Source of the DNA: a candidate division WWE3 bacterium RIFCSPLOWO2_01_FULL_39_13
Lineage (GTDB): Bacteria > Patescibacteriota > WWE3 > 2-01-FULL-39-13
Direction: 5' to 3'
Length of the DNA stretch: 21,890 nt
Assembly: GCA_001772665.1 (NCBI GenBank)
Contig: MEVH01000020.1
Location: 1 to 21,890, forward strand
Below the pieces are notes generated by a model. The model was not told the origin of the DNA. It searched no databases and was given only the letters and a program-made list of their open reading frames with translations. The position numbers and the translations under genes were made by a program. Below, piece by piece: positions 1-9,000 of the stretch. Positions within the stretch are counted from its first letter, which is position 1. Each line of letters begins with the position of its first letter.

Positions 1-5
1 AGAGG

Positions 6-66
6 TTCAGAAGGATTTTACTTGATTTAATGAAACCTGTTTCAGGAGGATTTTTAATTGATTTAA
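6..66. repeat. Imperfect tandem repeat, two units 35 bp apart
   Basis: Unit 1 (6-30) and unit 2 (41-66) share the frame TTCAG-AGGATTTT-A-TTGATTTAA with a few substitutions and one inserted base. They lie upstream of the BipA gene and outside any recognisable reading frame. They could be the end of a longer array that continues left of the window, or two binding sites. No function is assigned. Confidence 0.5.
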
Positions 67-67
67 G

Positions 68-113
68 ACGTACGTACGTACATGGGTTCTAACCTCATCC
101 ACAGTTTAGAACC
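68..113. repeat. Palindromic tract and 8-bp inverted repeat upstream of bipA
   Basis: Positions 68-81 are (ACGT)3AC, a self-complementary tract. Immediately after, GGTTCTAA (85-92) pairs perfectly with TTAGAACC (106-113) across a 13-nt loop. A further 5-bp hairpin GAGTA/TACTC lies at 119-131. No T-run follows, so an intrinsic terminator is not well supported. An operator, or the processed 3' end of an upstream transcript, is possible. Confidence 0.45.
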
Positions 114-171
114 ATTGTGAGTAGTTTACTCCCATAATGTCCCCGGCCTATCAAATATCCTTTTATATCTG

Positions 172-177
172 TATAAT
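172..177 (+). promoter_or_regulatory. TATAAT -10 box of bipA, likely leaderless
   Basis: A perfect TATAAT ends 9 nt before the ATG at 187, so transcription would start at or within a few bases of the start codon. There is no Shine-Dalgarno sequence in the intervening CCTTAGATC. The -35 region is poor. Confidence 0.6.
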
Positions 178-186
178 CCTTAGATC

Positions 187-1995
187 ATGATTCGAAATAT
201 CGCTATAATTGCTCATGTTGACCATGGCAAAACGACTTTGGTGGATGGTCTTTTGAAGCAGTCGCACACATTCAGGGATAATGAATTGTACATGTCGCAG
301 GATCTTATCCTTGATTCAAATGACCAAGAAAGAGAGCGCGGAATTACCATTCTAGCAAAAAATACATCTGTTTATTACAAAGGAGCGAAAATAAATATTA
401 TTGATACCCCTGGACATGTTGATTTCAGCGGAGAAGTCGAACGTACGTTGTCTATGGCTGATGGAGCAATCCTTTTGGTCGATGCGCAAGAAGGCACAAT
501 GCCTCAAACCAAATTTGTCTTGAGAAAAGCCCTGGAATTAGGATTAAAAGTCATAGTACTCGTAAATAAAATTGATAAAAAATATGCAGATGTTAAAAAA
601 ACATTAAATAAGATTTATGCTTTGTTTTTAGAGGTTGCGAAAAACACTGAACAGCTGGACTTTCCCGTTTTATATGCTATCGGCCGTGAAGGAAAATCAT
701 GGGAAACAATGCCAGAAGATCCTAACGCTCCCGCAAATCTCATACCAATATTTGACGCAATTCTCAAATACATCCCTGAACCCAAGATCGAAACCGATAA
801 ACCTTTTCAAATGCTGGTATCCTCTTTATTTTGGGACAGCTATAAAGGACAGTATGCATTAGGAAAAGCATCTCAGGGCAAAATCACACCAGGGCAGGAG
901 GTCTTTCTGATAAAACCAGATGGCACTGCTACGTCTGCAAAAGTTGAGAAAATCTTTTTAACCAATGGCCTAAAAAAGGTAGAAGCTGAGTCATTTGAGC
1001 CAGGGGATATTATATCCATTACAGGAATTCAAAACGTAAAAATCGGTGACACCATATCAGAAGTTTCAAATCCAGAAAAATTATCCTCAATAGAAATCAG
1101 CGAGCCAACAATCAGCGTATCAATCGGCTCCAATACATCTCCATTTGTCGGCAGAGATGGAACATTATTAACAAGCAGACAATTGCTAAGACGTATTCAG
1201 GAAGAAACTAAAACTAATGTTGCCATGAGGTTGTCTGTCAACGAATCAAATCAATATGTTATATCAGGAAGAGGTGAGCTCCACATTTGCGTCTTTCTTG
1301 AAGCTTTAAGAAGAGAAGGATTTGAGACCGAAATCGGCAAGCCGAAAGTAATTACAAAAAATGTTAACGGTGAAACTCTCGAACCTATCGAAGAGTATAC
1401 AGTTGATGTGCCTGCAGAGTACGCCGATGCTATGATCGCAGAATTTACAAGACGAGCTGGTCTATTAATATTACAAGAAAATAATGAAAGCATAAGGCTG
1501 GTATTTGAAATTCCAACTCGCTCGATTTTAGGCTTAAACAGCCTGCTTTTATCTCTTTCTAAAGGTACGGCTGTATTGGGCTCAATTTTTTTAAGGTATC
1601 AAAAGTCAAGCGCATCATCTAAAAAAATTAGAAAGGGGGCATTAATTGCAACTCAAGCCGGTAAAGCAACTGCTTATGCAATGAATTCTATACAGGACAG
1701 GGGAGTGCTATTTGTTGACCCGGGTACAGAAGTTTACCCGGGAATGGTTGTCGGGCTTAACGCAAGAGGAGAAGATCTTGAAGTCAATATCTGCAAAGAA
1801 AAGCATTTAACTAATATGAGATCAAAAGGAGAAGAGGGGATAATTTTAAATACATCACAAAAAATGAGTCTCGAAAAATGCTTTGGATTTATTGAAGACG
1901 ACGAGTTTTTAGAAATCACCCCAAACCACTTAAGAATCAGAAAAAAACTGCTCGACCCACTTCAAAGAAAAAGAGCAGTGAATAGGCAAAAGTGA
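187..1995 (+). CDS. typA: Ribosome-associated translational GTPase BipA/TypA
   Basis: This is a translational GTPase of the EF-G superfamily that binds the 70S ribosome and is linked in model bacteria to ribosome assembly and stress or cold adaptation. The 602 residues match the usual BipA length of about 600. The N-terminal GTPase domain shows G1 AHVDHGKT (9-16), G2 RGITI (51-55), G3 DTPGH (73-77) and G4 NKID (127-130). The G5 region reads YAIGREG, not the common YxSAxxG. The C-terminal part keeps the BipA signatures LTNMR, FIEDDE, EITP and LRIRKKLLDP near the end, which separate it from EF-G and LepA. The start is fixed by the immediate MIRNIAIIAH and by the TATAAT box just upstream. The gene stands alone, convergent with the downstream helicase. 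Confidence 0.95.
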   Translation: MIRNIAIIAHVDHGKTTLVDGLLKQSHTFRDNELYMSQDLILDSNDQERERGITILAKNTSVYYKGAKINIIDTPGHVDFSGEVERTLSMADGAILLVDAQEGTMPQTKFVLRKALELGLKVIVLVNKIDKKYADVKKTLNKIYALFLEVAKNTEQLDFPVLYAIGREGKSWETMPEDPNAPANLIPIFDAILKYIPEPKIETDKPFQMLVSSLFWDSYKGQYALGKASQGKITPGQEVFLIKPDGTATSAKVEKIFLTNGLKKVEAESFEPGDIISITGIQNVKIGDTISEVSNPEKLSSIEISEPTISVSIGSNTSPFVGRDGTLLTSRQLLRRIQEETKTNVAMRLSVNESNQYVISGRGELHICVFLEALRREGFETEIGKPKVITKNVNGETLEPIEEYTVDVPAEYADAMIAEFTRRAGLLILQENNESIRLVFEIPTRSILGLNSLLLSLSKGTAVLGSIFLRYQKSSASSKKIRKGALIATQAGKATAYAMNSIQDRGVLFVDPGTEVYPGMVVGLNARGEDLEVNICKEKHLTNMRSKGEEGIILNTSQKMSLEKCFGFIEDDEFLEITPNHLRIRKKLLDPLQRKRAVNRQK

Positions 1996-2078
1996 TCAGC
2001 CAATTATTGCCTTTATCCTTTTAATAGCTTTTGGCATATTTCTTGTCCCCTGACCGACTGGATAGTGTCTTTACAAAA

Positions 2079-3278
2079 TCAAATAAATGTCAGCGCTACT
2101 CCTTTGTTGTTTCCTCTTCCTGTTCGTCCGATTCGGTGGATGTAATCATTGTATGTTGCCGGCTGATCGTAGTTTATAACGTGTGAAACATTGTTGATAT
2201 CCAGTCCTCTTGCAGCTATATCTGTTGCTAATAAAATTTGGGTTCTATTTTCTTTAAAAATCGACAATGATCTCTGCCTTGCCCCCTGGGTTTTGTTGCC
2301 ATGAATTGATGCAACCTTAAACCCTCTGTCAATTAATTCTTTCTCAACTTCATTTAAACTCCACTTTGTTTTTATAAAAATCAGCACTTTTGTATATTCT
2401 GGCTTTATCAATATGTCATGCAAAACATCAATCTTCTTGTGTGCCGAATCAGTACGTATAATATCCTGCATAATATTCACCGAGCTTATTTTTTGATTTA
2501 TCGAAACCTTCTCTGGAGTGTTAAGGAAGCTTTTAATAAGAGCCTCAATATTATCAGAAACTGTTGCCGAGAAAAATAGTGTCTGTCTCGCTGTTGGAAG
2601 CTGTCCCAGAATTATTCGTATGTCTTTTTGAAATCCCATATCAAACATACGATCAACCTCGTCTACAACAATATTGTTATACATTGATAAGTTTATCCAT
2701 TTTCTTTCGGCTACGTCTTTTATTCTCCCAGGCGTGCAGATTAAAAAATTATGCGGTCTTCCAAGATCCCGCCTTTGTGAATACATATTGGTTCCACCTA
2801 TGCATAAAGTCGAATATATATTTAATCCCTGCGAAAGGGATCTAAATTCAGCATTAATCTGCTGTGCCAGTTCTCTTGTTGGAGCAATTATTAAAACCTT
2901 TTCCTGCTTGTTTAGGTAGACTTTATTAATTAATGGAATTAAAAATGCAGCGGTTTTGCCGGTTCCTGTGTTTGCGATTCCAATTAAATCCCTGCCGTTC
3001 ATAATTAATGGAATTGCCTTATCTTGAATTGGAGTCAGCTGGGTGTACCCTTTTCTTTGGATATTATATTTAAGTTTTTCATCAACTGCTAAATCGTTGA
3101 TATTAACCGAAGGAATAAAAGCCAGCTCAAGAGTCTCTTCGGGATTTCTATTTATATATTTCGAAATATCTATAGAAGAATTTCTTGACCCACCCGACGA
3201 ACCTCGTCTTTTAAAACCAAACCGATTTGGCCTGCGAGACGTATTTCTATACCTATTACTATAGTTTTTTTGGTACAT
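2079..3278 (-). CDS. DEAD-box RNA helicase, RhlE-like, with DEVD box
   Basis: This is an ATP-dependent RNA helicase of superfamily 2, probably acting in RNA unwinding, ribosome assembly or mRNA decay. Over 399 residues the motifs run in order: Q motif with TPIQ (82-85), motif I ANTGTGKT (102-109), Ia PTRELAQQ (133-140), Ib TPGR (182-185), II DEVD (206-209), III SAT (237-239), V ATDIAARGLD (351-360) and VI HRIGRTGR (381-388). Motif II has Val where DEAD has Ala. The first 35 residues are basic, rich in Arg, Gly and Ser, and probably bind RNA. The protein stops 11 residues after motif VI, so the extra C-terminal tail of RhlE or CsdA is absent. On the minus strand a TATAAA box lies 12 nt before the ATG and no Shine-Dalgarno sequence is seen. 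It is convergent with bipA and divergent from pbpC. Confidence 0.93.
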   Translation of the reverse strand: MYQKNYSNRYRNTSRRPNRFGFKRRGSSGGSRNSSIDISKYINRNPEETLELAFIPSVNINDLAVDEKLKYNIQRKGYTQLTPIQDKAIPLIMNGRDLIGIANTGTGKTAAFLIPLINKVYLNKQEKVLIIAPTRELAQQINAEFRSLSQGLNIYSTLCIGGTNMYSQRRDLGRPHNFLICTPGRIKDVAERKWINLSMYNNIVVDEVDRMFDMGFQKDIRIILGQLPTARQTLFFSATVSDNIEALIKSFLNTPEKVSINQKISSVNIMQDIIRTDSAHKKIDVLHDILIKPEYTKVLIFIKTKWSLNEVEKELIDRGFKVASIHGNKTQGARQRSLSIFKENRTQILLATDIAARGLDINNVSHVINYDQPATYNDYIHRIGRTGRGNNKGVALTFI

Positions 3279-3446
3279 ATTAATTTTTAATTTATATGGA
3301 GTAAAAACTGAAGAGTTGATGAATTGAAGACTTATCCTGCCATCCCTAAGGTTTTTAATCTATATCACAGCTGTTACGCCGATTTTAATTACTGCGGTAG
3401 TGTAGCACACTATTGTTGGAAAAGATAACGAATGCGAGTTAGATCA

Positions 3447-3452
3447 TATTAA
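3447..3452 (+). promoter_or_regulatory. Candidate -10 element for the PBP1C gene
   Basis: TATTAA (in context CATATTAAAT) ends 5 nt before GTG 3458 and 8 nt before ATG 3461, with no Shine-Dalgarno sequence between. If the message is leaderless, the spacing favours ATG 3461. No convincing -35 box was found in the 179-bp divergent gap 3279-3457. Confidence 0.35.
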
Positions 3453-3457
3453 ATGTC

Positions 3458-5977
3458 GTGATGAATAGTCTTACGTTTGTGTCAAAGATTATATATCATT
3501 ATGCTGTGAATATTTTCTACCGAATCGCTCTGGTTTTTTCAAATAGAAAAAGGACAGTATTGTTTGCTGGAGTTTTTATTGTCATTTTTCTTTTTATATG
3601 GACTACCCCGCATTATGAGAGTTTTGGGACGGTAAAAATATATGATAAAGACAAAAATTTTCTGTATGAGTCTGCAGGCAAGGTCGGACATAAAGAGCCT
3701 GTCCAATATGATCAGATCTCTCAAACACTTATCCAAGCAACTCTTGCGATAGAAGACCGCAGGTTTTATTCTCACCAAGGTGTTGACTTCAAAGCAATTT
3801 TAAGATCCTTTTACCAAAACATAAAAAACCGCTCCATTGTTTCTGGGGGAAGTACACTTACACAGCAGTATGTAAGGATGATTGATCCAAGGCTTAAATA
3901 TTCAAGCAGAAAAAGTTACTTAAGAAAAATTCACGAGATCCTGACGGCCTTTAGACTTGAGTTATACACTTCGAAGCCAGATATTTTAGAAGGATATTTC
4001 AACAATGTCTACTACGGTAATCTTGCTTATGGCGTGCAGTCAGCCTCTAGGACATATTTTTCTAAAGATGCTTCGGATCTTTCTTTGTCTGAAAGCGCAT
4101 TGCTTGCTGGAATAGTTGCATCGCCAAGCAGATATGATCCTTTTATAAATTTAGATTCTGCTCAGAAAAGAAAAAACACTGTACTAAAAAGAATGTATGA
4201 GGAGAGCTATATAAATAAAGAGCAGCTTAACGAGGCAGTTGACGAAACAGTATATTTTACATCTCAAAAGTATGAGATCGAAGCCCCGCATTTTACTGAT
4301 TACATATACAGCCAGCTGGAAGATTTAGACTTAAAAACTGATGAAGGAATTAAAGTCTATACAACCCTGGATAGTTCCTTGAATAAATTCACGCAGGAAA
4401 CCGCATTCAGAATCATTTCAAATTTAAAAGAGGAACATGATGTCACAAACTCCGCGGTAATTGCAGTGGATAATGAAACCGGACAGATTTTGGCGATGGT
4501 TGGAGGAGTTGACTACTTTGACTTGGAAAACGGCGGAAAGATCAATATGGTCGAGGCTTTGCGCCAGCCGGGTTCTGCTATTAAGCCTGTAACTTATATA
4601 ACAGCGTTATCTACTGGCTATACTCCTGCTACTTTAATTTATGATGTGCCGACTGAATATAAAACAAAAAGCGGGGATGGATTTATACCAAATAATTATG
4701 ATGGGAAATATCGCGGGCCGGTTCTAATAAGAGAGGCATTAGCGTCTTCTCTTAATCTTCCGGCAGTAGAAATGCTCAATAGGATAGGAATTGATGCCTT
4801 TTTGCAGACTTCAAGAAATCTTGGAATTACAACATTCAAAAGGGAAAGCCAGTATGACCTGTCAGTTACCTTGGGGGGAGGAGAAACTACCTTGTTTCAG
4901 CTGACTAGAGCATATTCAACCATAGCGAATATGGGGTATTACAGGGATTTTTATGCTATTGAATATATAGAAACAGATTCAGGAAAAATACTGTACAAAC
5001 ATGAAAAGGGAACTCCACAACAGGTTTTGTTGGAAAACGGAAAAGAAGCAGCTTATTTAATAAGCGATATTTTGTCAGATCCAACGGCAAGAATCCCAGG
5101 TTTTGGAGAGAGAACACCTCTGAATCTGTTTTCACACCGGGCTGCAGTCAAAACTGGGACAACAACTGACTGGCACGATAACTGGACACTTGGATACACT
5201 CCTGATTTTACGGTAGGGGTGTGGGTCGGCAACAGCGATAACTCTGCTATGCGCGAAATTACCGGGGTTCTTGGTGCTGGATCAATTTGGCATGACGTTT
5301 TCGAAGAAATCCTGAAAGGAAAGCCAGATAAATGGTACAAAGAGCCCGACAATATTGTTATCCTGCAAATCTGTAAAGAATCAGGTCTTTTATCAGATGG
5401 AACCTGCCCTGAGGTAATTAATGAAAAGTTTATTAAGGGTACAGAGCCTGCAAAAGTTTCCAATTGGCATGAGTTGGCGACTATCGATAAACGCAATGGT
5501 CTTTTGGCGGGAGAGAAATGTGAAGAAAAATATGTTGTAAAAAAGGTCTTCTCCAATTATCCTTCAGAACTTTACTCATGGGCTTTGCGAAATAAAATTG
5601 AATTAAAGCCAGCTTCTTACTCTCCATTTTGCGGAGGTGCAGGTACAGATGTAATTCACACAAGTAATCCTGACGTTACTATCATTTCTCCAAAGGAAGG
5701 GGCGGTTTTCGAGGATTCAGCCGGATTAATAAATAACGAAGCAGTAGCTTTTGAAGTTCAGGTTTCAAACCAGATAACTTCAGTGGATTGGTATTTAAAT
5801 GGGAGTAGAGTTAATAGTACTATGATTTTTCCTTTTTCTTATTTCTGGGAGCCGAAGGAAGGTGATTACATCATCAAAGCCTATGGCAAAACCAATTCAG
5901 GTGGAACAGCAGGGTCCGAAGAGAAACACTTTAAGGTAGTTCCTGCAATGTTTGGCAGGTACGGAATTGATTATTAG
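3458..5977 (+). CDS. pbpC: Bifunctional penicillin-binding protein, PBP1C type
   Basis: This is a class A PBP that polymerises lipid II glycan strands and cross-links their peptides on the outer face of the membrane. Of 839 residues, about 34-52 form the signal anchor. The GT51 glycosyltransferase domain follows with catalytic Glu in EDRRFYSH (99-106), then GGSTLTQQ (130-137). The transpeptidase domain shows SAIK (373-376, nucleophile Ser373), SLN (431-433) and KTGT (565-568). Residues about 737-828 are an Ig-like domain of the BiPBP_C type (SPKEGAVF, then VDWYLNG), which marks PBP1C rather than PBP1A. C-terminal Cys639, Cys650, Cys688 and Cys725 could form disulfides. The downstream macroglobulin gene begins 31 nt later, the same partnership as pbpC-yfhM in E. 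coli. The start may be GTG 3458 or ATG 3461. Confidence 0.93.
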   Translation: MMNSLTFVSKIIYHYAVNIFYRIALVFSNRKRTVLFAGVFIVIFLFIWTTPHYESFGTVKIYDKDKNFLYESAGKVGHKEPVQYDQISQTLIQATLAIEDRRFYSHQGVDFKAILRSFYQNIKNRSIVSGGSTLTQQYVRMIDPRLKYSSRKSYLRKIHEILTAFRLELYTSKPDILEGYFNNVYYGNLAYGVQSASRTYFSKDASDLSLSESALLAGIVASPSRYDPFINLDSAQKRKNTVLKRMYEESYINKEQLNEAVDETVYFTSQKYEIEAPHFTDYIYSQLEDLDLKTDEGIKVYTTLDSSLNKFTQETAFRIISNLKEEHDVTNSAVIAVDNETGQILAMVGGVDYFDLENGGKINMVEALRQPGSAIKPVTYITALSTGYTPATLIYDVPTEYKTKSGDGFIPNNYDGKYRGPVLIREALASSLNLPAVEMLNRIGIDAFLQTSRNLGITTFKRESQYDLSVTLGGGETTLFQLTRAYSTIANMGYYRDFYAIEYIETDSGKILYKHEKGTPQQVLLENGKEAAYLISDILSDPTARIPGFGERTPLNLFSHRAAVKTGTTTDWHDNWTLGYTPDFTVGVWVGNSDNSAMREITGVLGAGSIWHDVFEEILKGKPDKWYKEPDNIVILQICKESGLLSDGTCPEVINEKFIKGTEPAKVSNWHELATIDKRNGLLAGEKCEEKYVVKKVFSNYPSELYSWALRNKIELKPASYSPFCGGAGTDVIHTSNPDVTIISPKEGAVFEDSAGLINNEAVAFEVQVSNQITSVDWYLNGSRVNSTMIFPFSYFWEPKEGDYIIKAYGKTNSGGTAGSEEKHFKVVPAMFGRYGIDY

Positions 5978-5996
5978 TGAAGTTTAAAGGTACAAT
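5967..5996 (+). promoter_or_regulatory. Candidate internal promoter before the macroglobulin gene
   Basis: TTGATT (5967-5972), an 18-nt spacer and TACAAT (5991-5996) lie across the end of pbpC. ATG 6009 follows 12 nt later, and a weak AAGG (6000-6003) could serve as ribosome-binding site. The macroglobulin gene may therefore be read both with pbpC and on its own. Confidence 0.4.
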
Positions 5997-6008
5997 ATCA
6001 AGGTAAAT

Positions 6009-9000
6009 ATGGAAAAGACTCCTGGTGATGTTGATTATCAAACCCAAGAATCTCCTCAAGAGAAGATAAAATGTACCTTTCGAAAACTACTTAATGAACC
6101 ACGTAATGCTTTTTCAAGCTGTATTAGGTTTCTGCTGCCTGTTAAAAATTTCCTGCAAAAAGTAAAGGACAACGAAGCATTCAAAATTATCAGTAAAACT
6201 TTGTCTGTTCCTTTAGGTTTGGCTTCCTTTGTTATAAGCTATCTTGTTTTGAGTTCTGGATATAAGATTTTGTACGAAGAATCCATAGGATATCATACAA
6301 AATATTCGATCGTGTCTGTCATTTTATTTGCAGCTGCAATTTTATTGCTTTTTGGTGTTTTTCTCAGTCTTGGATTATTTTTCTTATTTTATGTTTACGG
6401 AAAAGCCGATTTTTATAAAGCTTTTTGGATAAAAGTGCTGTCGTTTGTTTTTCGTTTGTTGAAAAGTCTTCTGGTAAAGTTATTGGCTTTTACAAAAAGG
6501 TGGGTCTTTGAGTTTAAGAATAAAAACACCAAAGGGAAAATTTTAATGCTGAGGTTTCCAATTATTTTGCTGGCGGGCTATCTTGTTTTTCTCTTTGCAA
6601 AGCCGTATTTAGAAAAACCTCAAATAATAGTGGCTTACCCTGAAAATACGTCAACCGAGGTTCCCCTTGATTCTACTATAGAAATTCAGTTTACAAAGCC
6701 GATGATGCGTAGCACAGTAGAAAAAGGAATTATAGTCAGCTTGGGCATACAGGGATCGTTCGACTGGAGCGGTGATCTGAATGTTAAATTTTCTCCGTCT
6801 CAGAATTTTCAAAGAGAGACCGGTTATGTAATTGATTTAAGCGGGGCAAGATCCAGATATTTTATGCCGGTTACAGGCGAAATGAGATTAAGTTTTACTA
6901 CATTGTCCCAGCCGAAAGTTGTGGTTGCATCTCCTAGGACATTGGCGCTTCAAGACTCTACTCCGATAACAGTAATTTTTGACCGGCCGATGATTCCTTT
7001 AACGAGTGTTGATAATAAAGAAAACTTTGTTTCTCCAATTAAAATCGAGCCGAGTGTAGAAGGCGAAGGAAGATGGCTTGGTACTACTGCCTATCAGTTT
7101 AGGCCAGACAAACCTTATGACTTATCAACTACATATACAGTTACTGTGTCAAAAGGGCTGGCATCAGAGGACGGCGGTGAGGTAAAAGAAGATTACGTTT
7201 GGTCTTTTTCGAGCCCGAGGCCGAATATTACTATGAGTGACCCTCCTGCTGGAGGCTATTACTATTTTAATCCCTATGGAGAAATCAAATTCTACTTTGA
7301 TCAGCCGGTGAATTTAGCCACTATTAATAAGTATTTTAGTTTGACTCAGGATGGTATTTTAGATAATTCTCCTATGGAGGGTAGATTCTATCGTGTGATT
7401 CCGGGGAAAACAGATAAATATGGGTGGCCGAATCCACAGGCAGATGCGTTTGTTGCAGCTTTCAAACCCGCATCTCCCTTACAGCGAAAGGCCTCTTATA
7501 CTGCGACTTTAGATAAAGGGGTTGAGCCGTTATTAGGAATTAATGGCATGGAATATCAGTATTCATTAAATTTTCAAGTTGTAGCTCTTCCAGAAGCTAT
7601 TTCCAGTATTCCTTCTGATAAAAGCACTGATATTAAGGAAGAACATCAGATCACAGTCAATTTTGCAACTCCTATGGATAGTGATTCGTTTGAAGATAAT
7701 GTAATTATCAGCCCAAAGCCTGAAAAGGCTCCTTCAATTTATTTTTCCAGCAACAACGATTCTCGTGCACTTTATATCAACACATATTTGTCCAGATCTT
7801 CAAGTTATACAGTAACCATAACTGGAAATGCTAAAGACATTTATGGCGTTTCGTTGGGCAGATCCTACACTTTCAGCTTTCAAACAGCGCAATATGATCC
7901 TTCAGTAAGCGTTCAGCCGGCAAATACTTATTTCGGCTCTTTCTATCAGGGAGAAGTCCCAAGAATAGTAGCAAAAACCACAAATACAAATACTGTTAAA
8001 TATAAACTTTTTACTTTAAAAGATGATCAGTTTATTGATCTTTATAGAAAAAGGAATGATTACAACTATGAGTGCTATGGTGATTGTCGCAATTGGCAGA
8101 ATTATGATCTCAGCCAGCTCAAGCTTGTGCGTGAGTGGGAAGAGACTTTTGATTACGATTTAAATGTCCCGGTTAACGTAATTACAAAAGTCTCAGATCC
8201 CAATGGGGGTCTTCTGCCATCTGGCATTTATTTTATAGATTTATCCATACCTTCGAATCAGGCTCATGACAACATGGTGATGATAATTTCCAAGTCAACC
8301 TTGCTTGCTAAAAGCAGCGAAAATCAGGTTTTTACATGGGCAGCTGACCAGTCGAGCTCAAATGGTGTGCTGGGTATGAAAATAAGTGTTATGTTGCTTG
8401 ACGGCAGAACTGTTGCTTCTGGTCAAACTGACAGCGAGGGTATTTGGAAGCAGGACTTAAAATCTTCAGATAAGCCCGCGTTCATCTTTGGTACATCGAA
8501 CGACGACAAAATAGTTTCAAGTTTGGATTGGTCATCAGGTATTAATTCATACGACTTTGGGATCGGATATTATTATTCTTATGACCGCGGTGAAAATGAA
8601 GATTACCGCTTATTTTCTCTGCTTGACAGACCTTTGTACCGCCCCGGCCAGAAAGTTTTCTTTAAAGGGTTCATCAGAAAAGACAACTACGGTTCATATG
8701 CCAAGGTAGACAATGGTGATAGGGTTTCTGTATCAATTATTGACACCCAGGGAAGGACTATTAATACACAGTCAGTAGTTCTAAATTCATTTGGAACTTA
8801 TTCTGGCGAATTTGTACTCTCTGATGATGCTCAGCTCGGAAATTATTCAGTTGTTTCAGAGTACAAAGGAAGCAAATACAACAGGTATTTTCAAGTTGAA
8901 GAGTACAAAAGACCCGATTTGCAGATAACTTCAGAACCGTCAAAAAATAATTATTATGACGGGGATAAAATAAGTGTTAACGTGAAGGCTTCATACTACT

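Noticed and set aside
5053..5556. 167-residue open frame on the minus strand
   Set aside because: It lies wholly inside the transpeptidase and C-terminal part of pbpC, has no motif or start signal, and is explained by codon usage of the sense gene.
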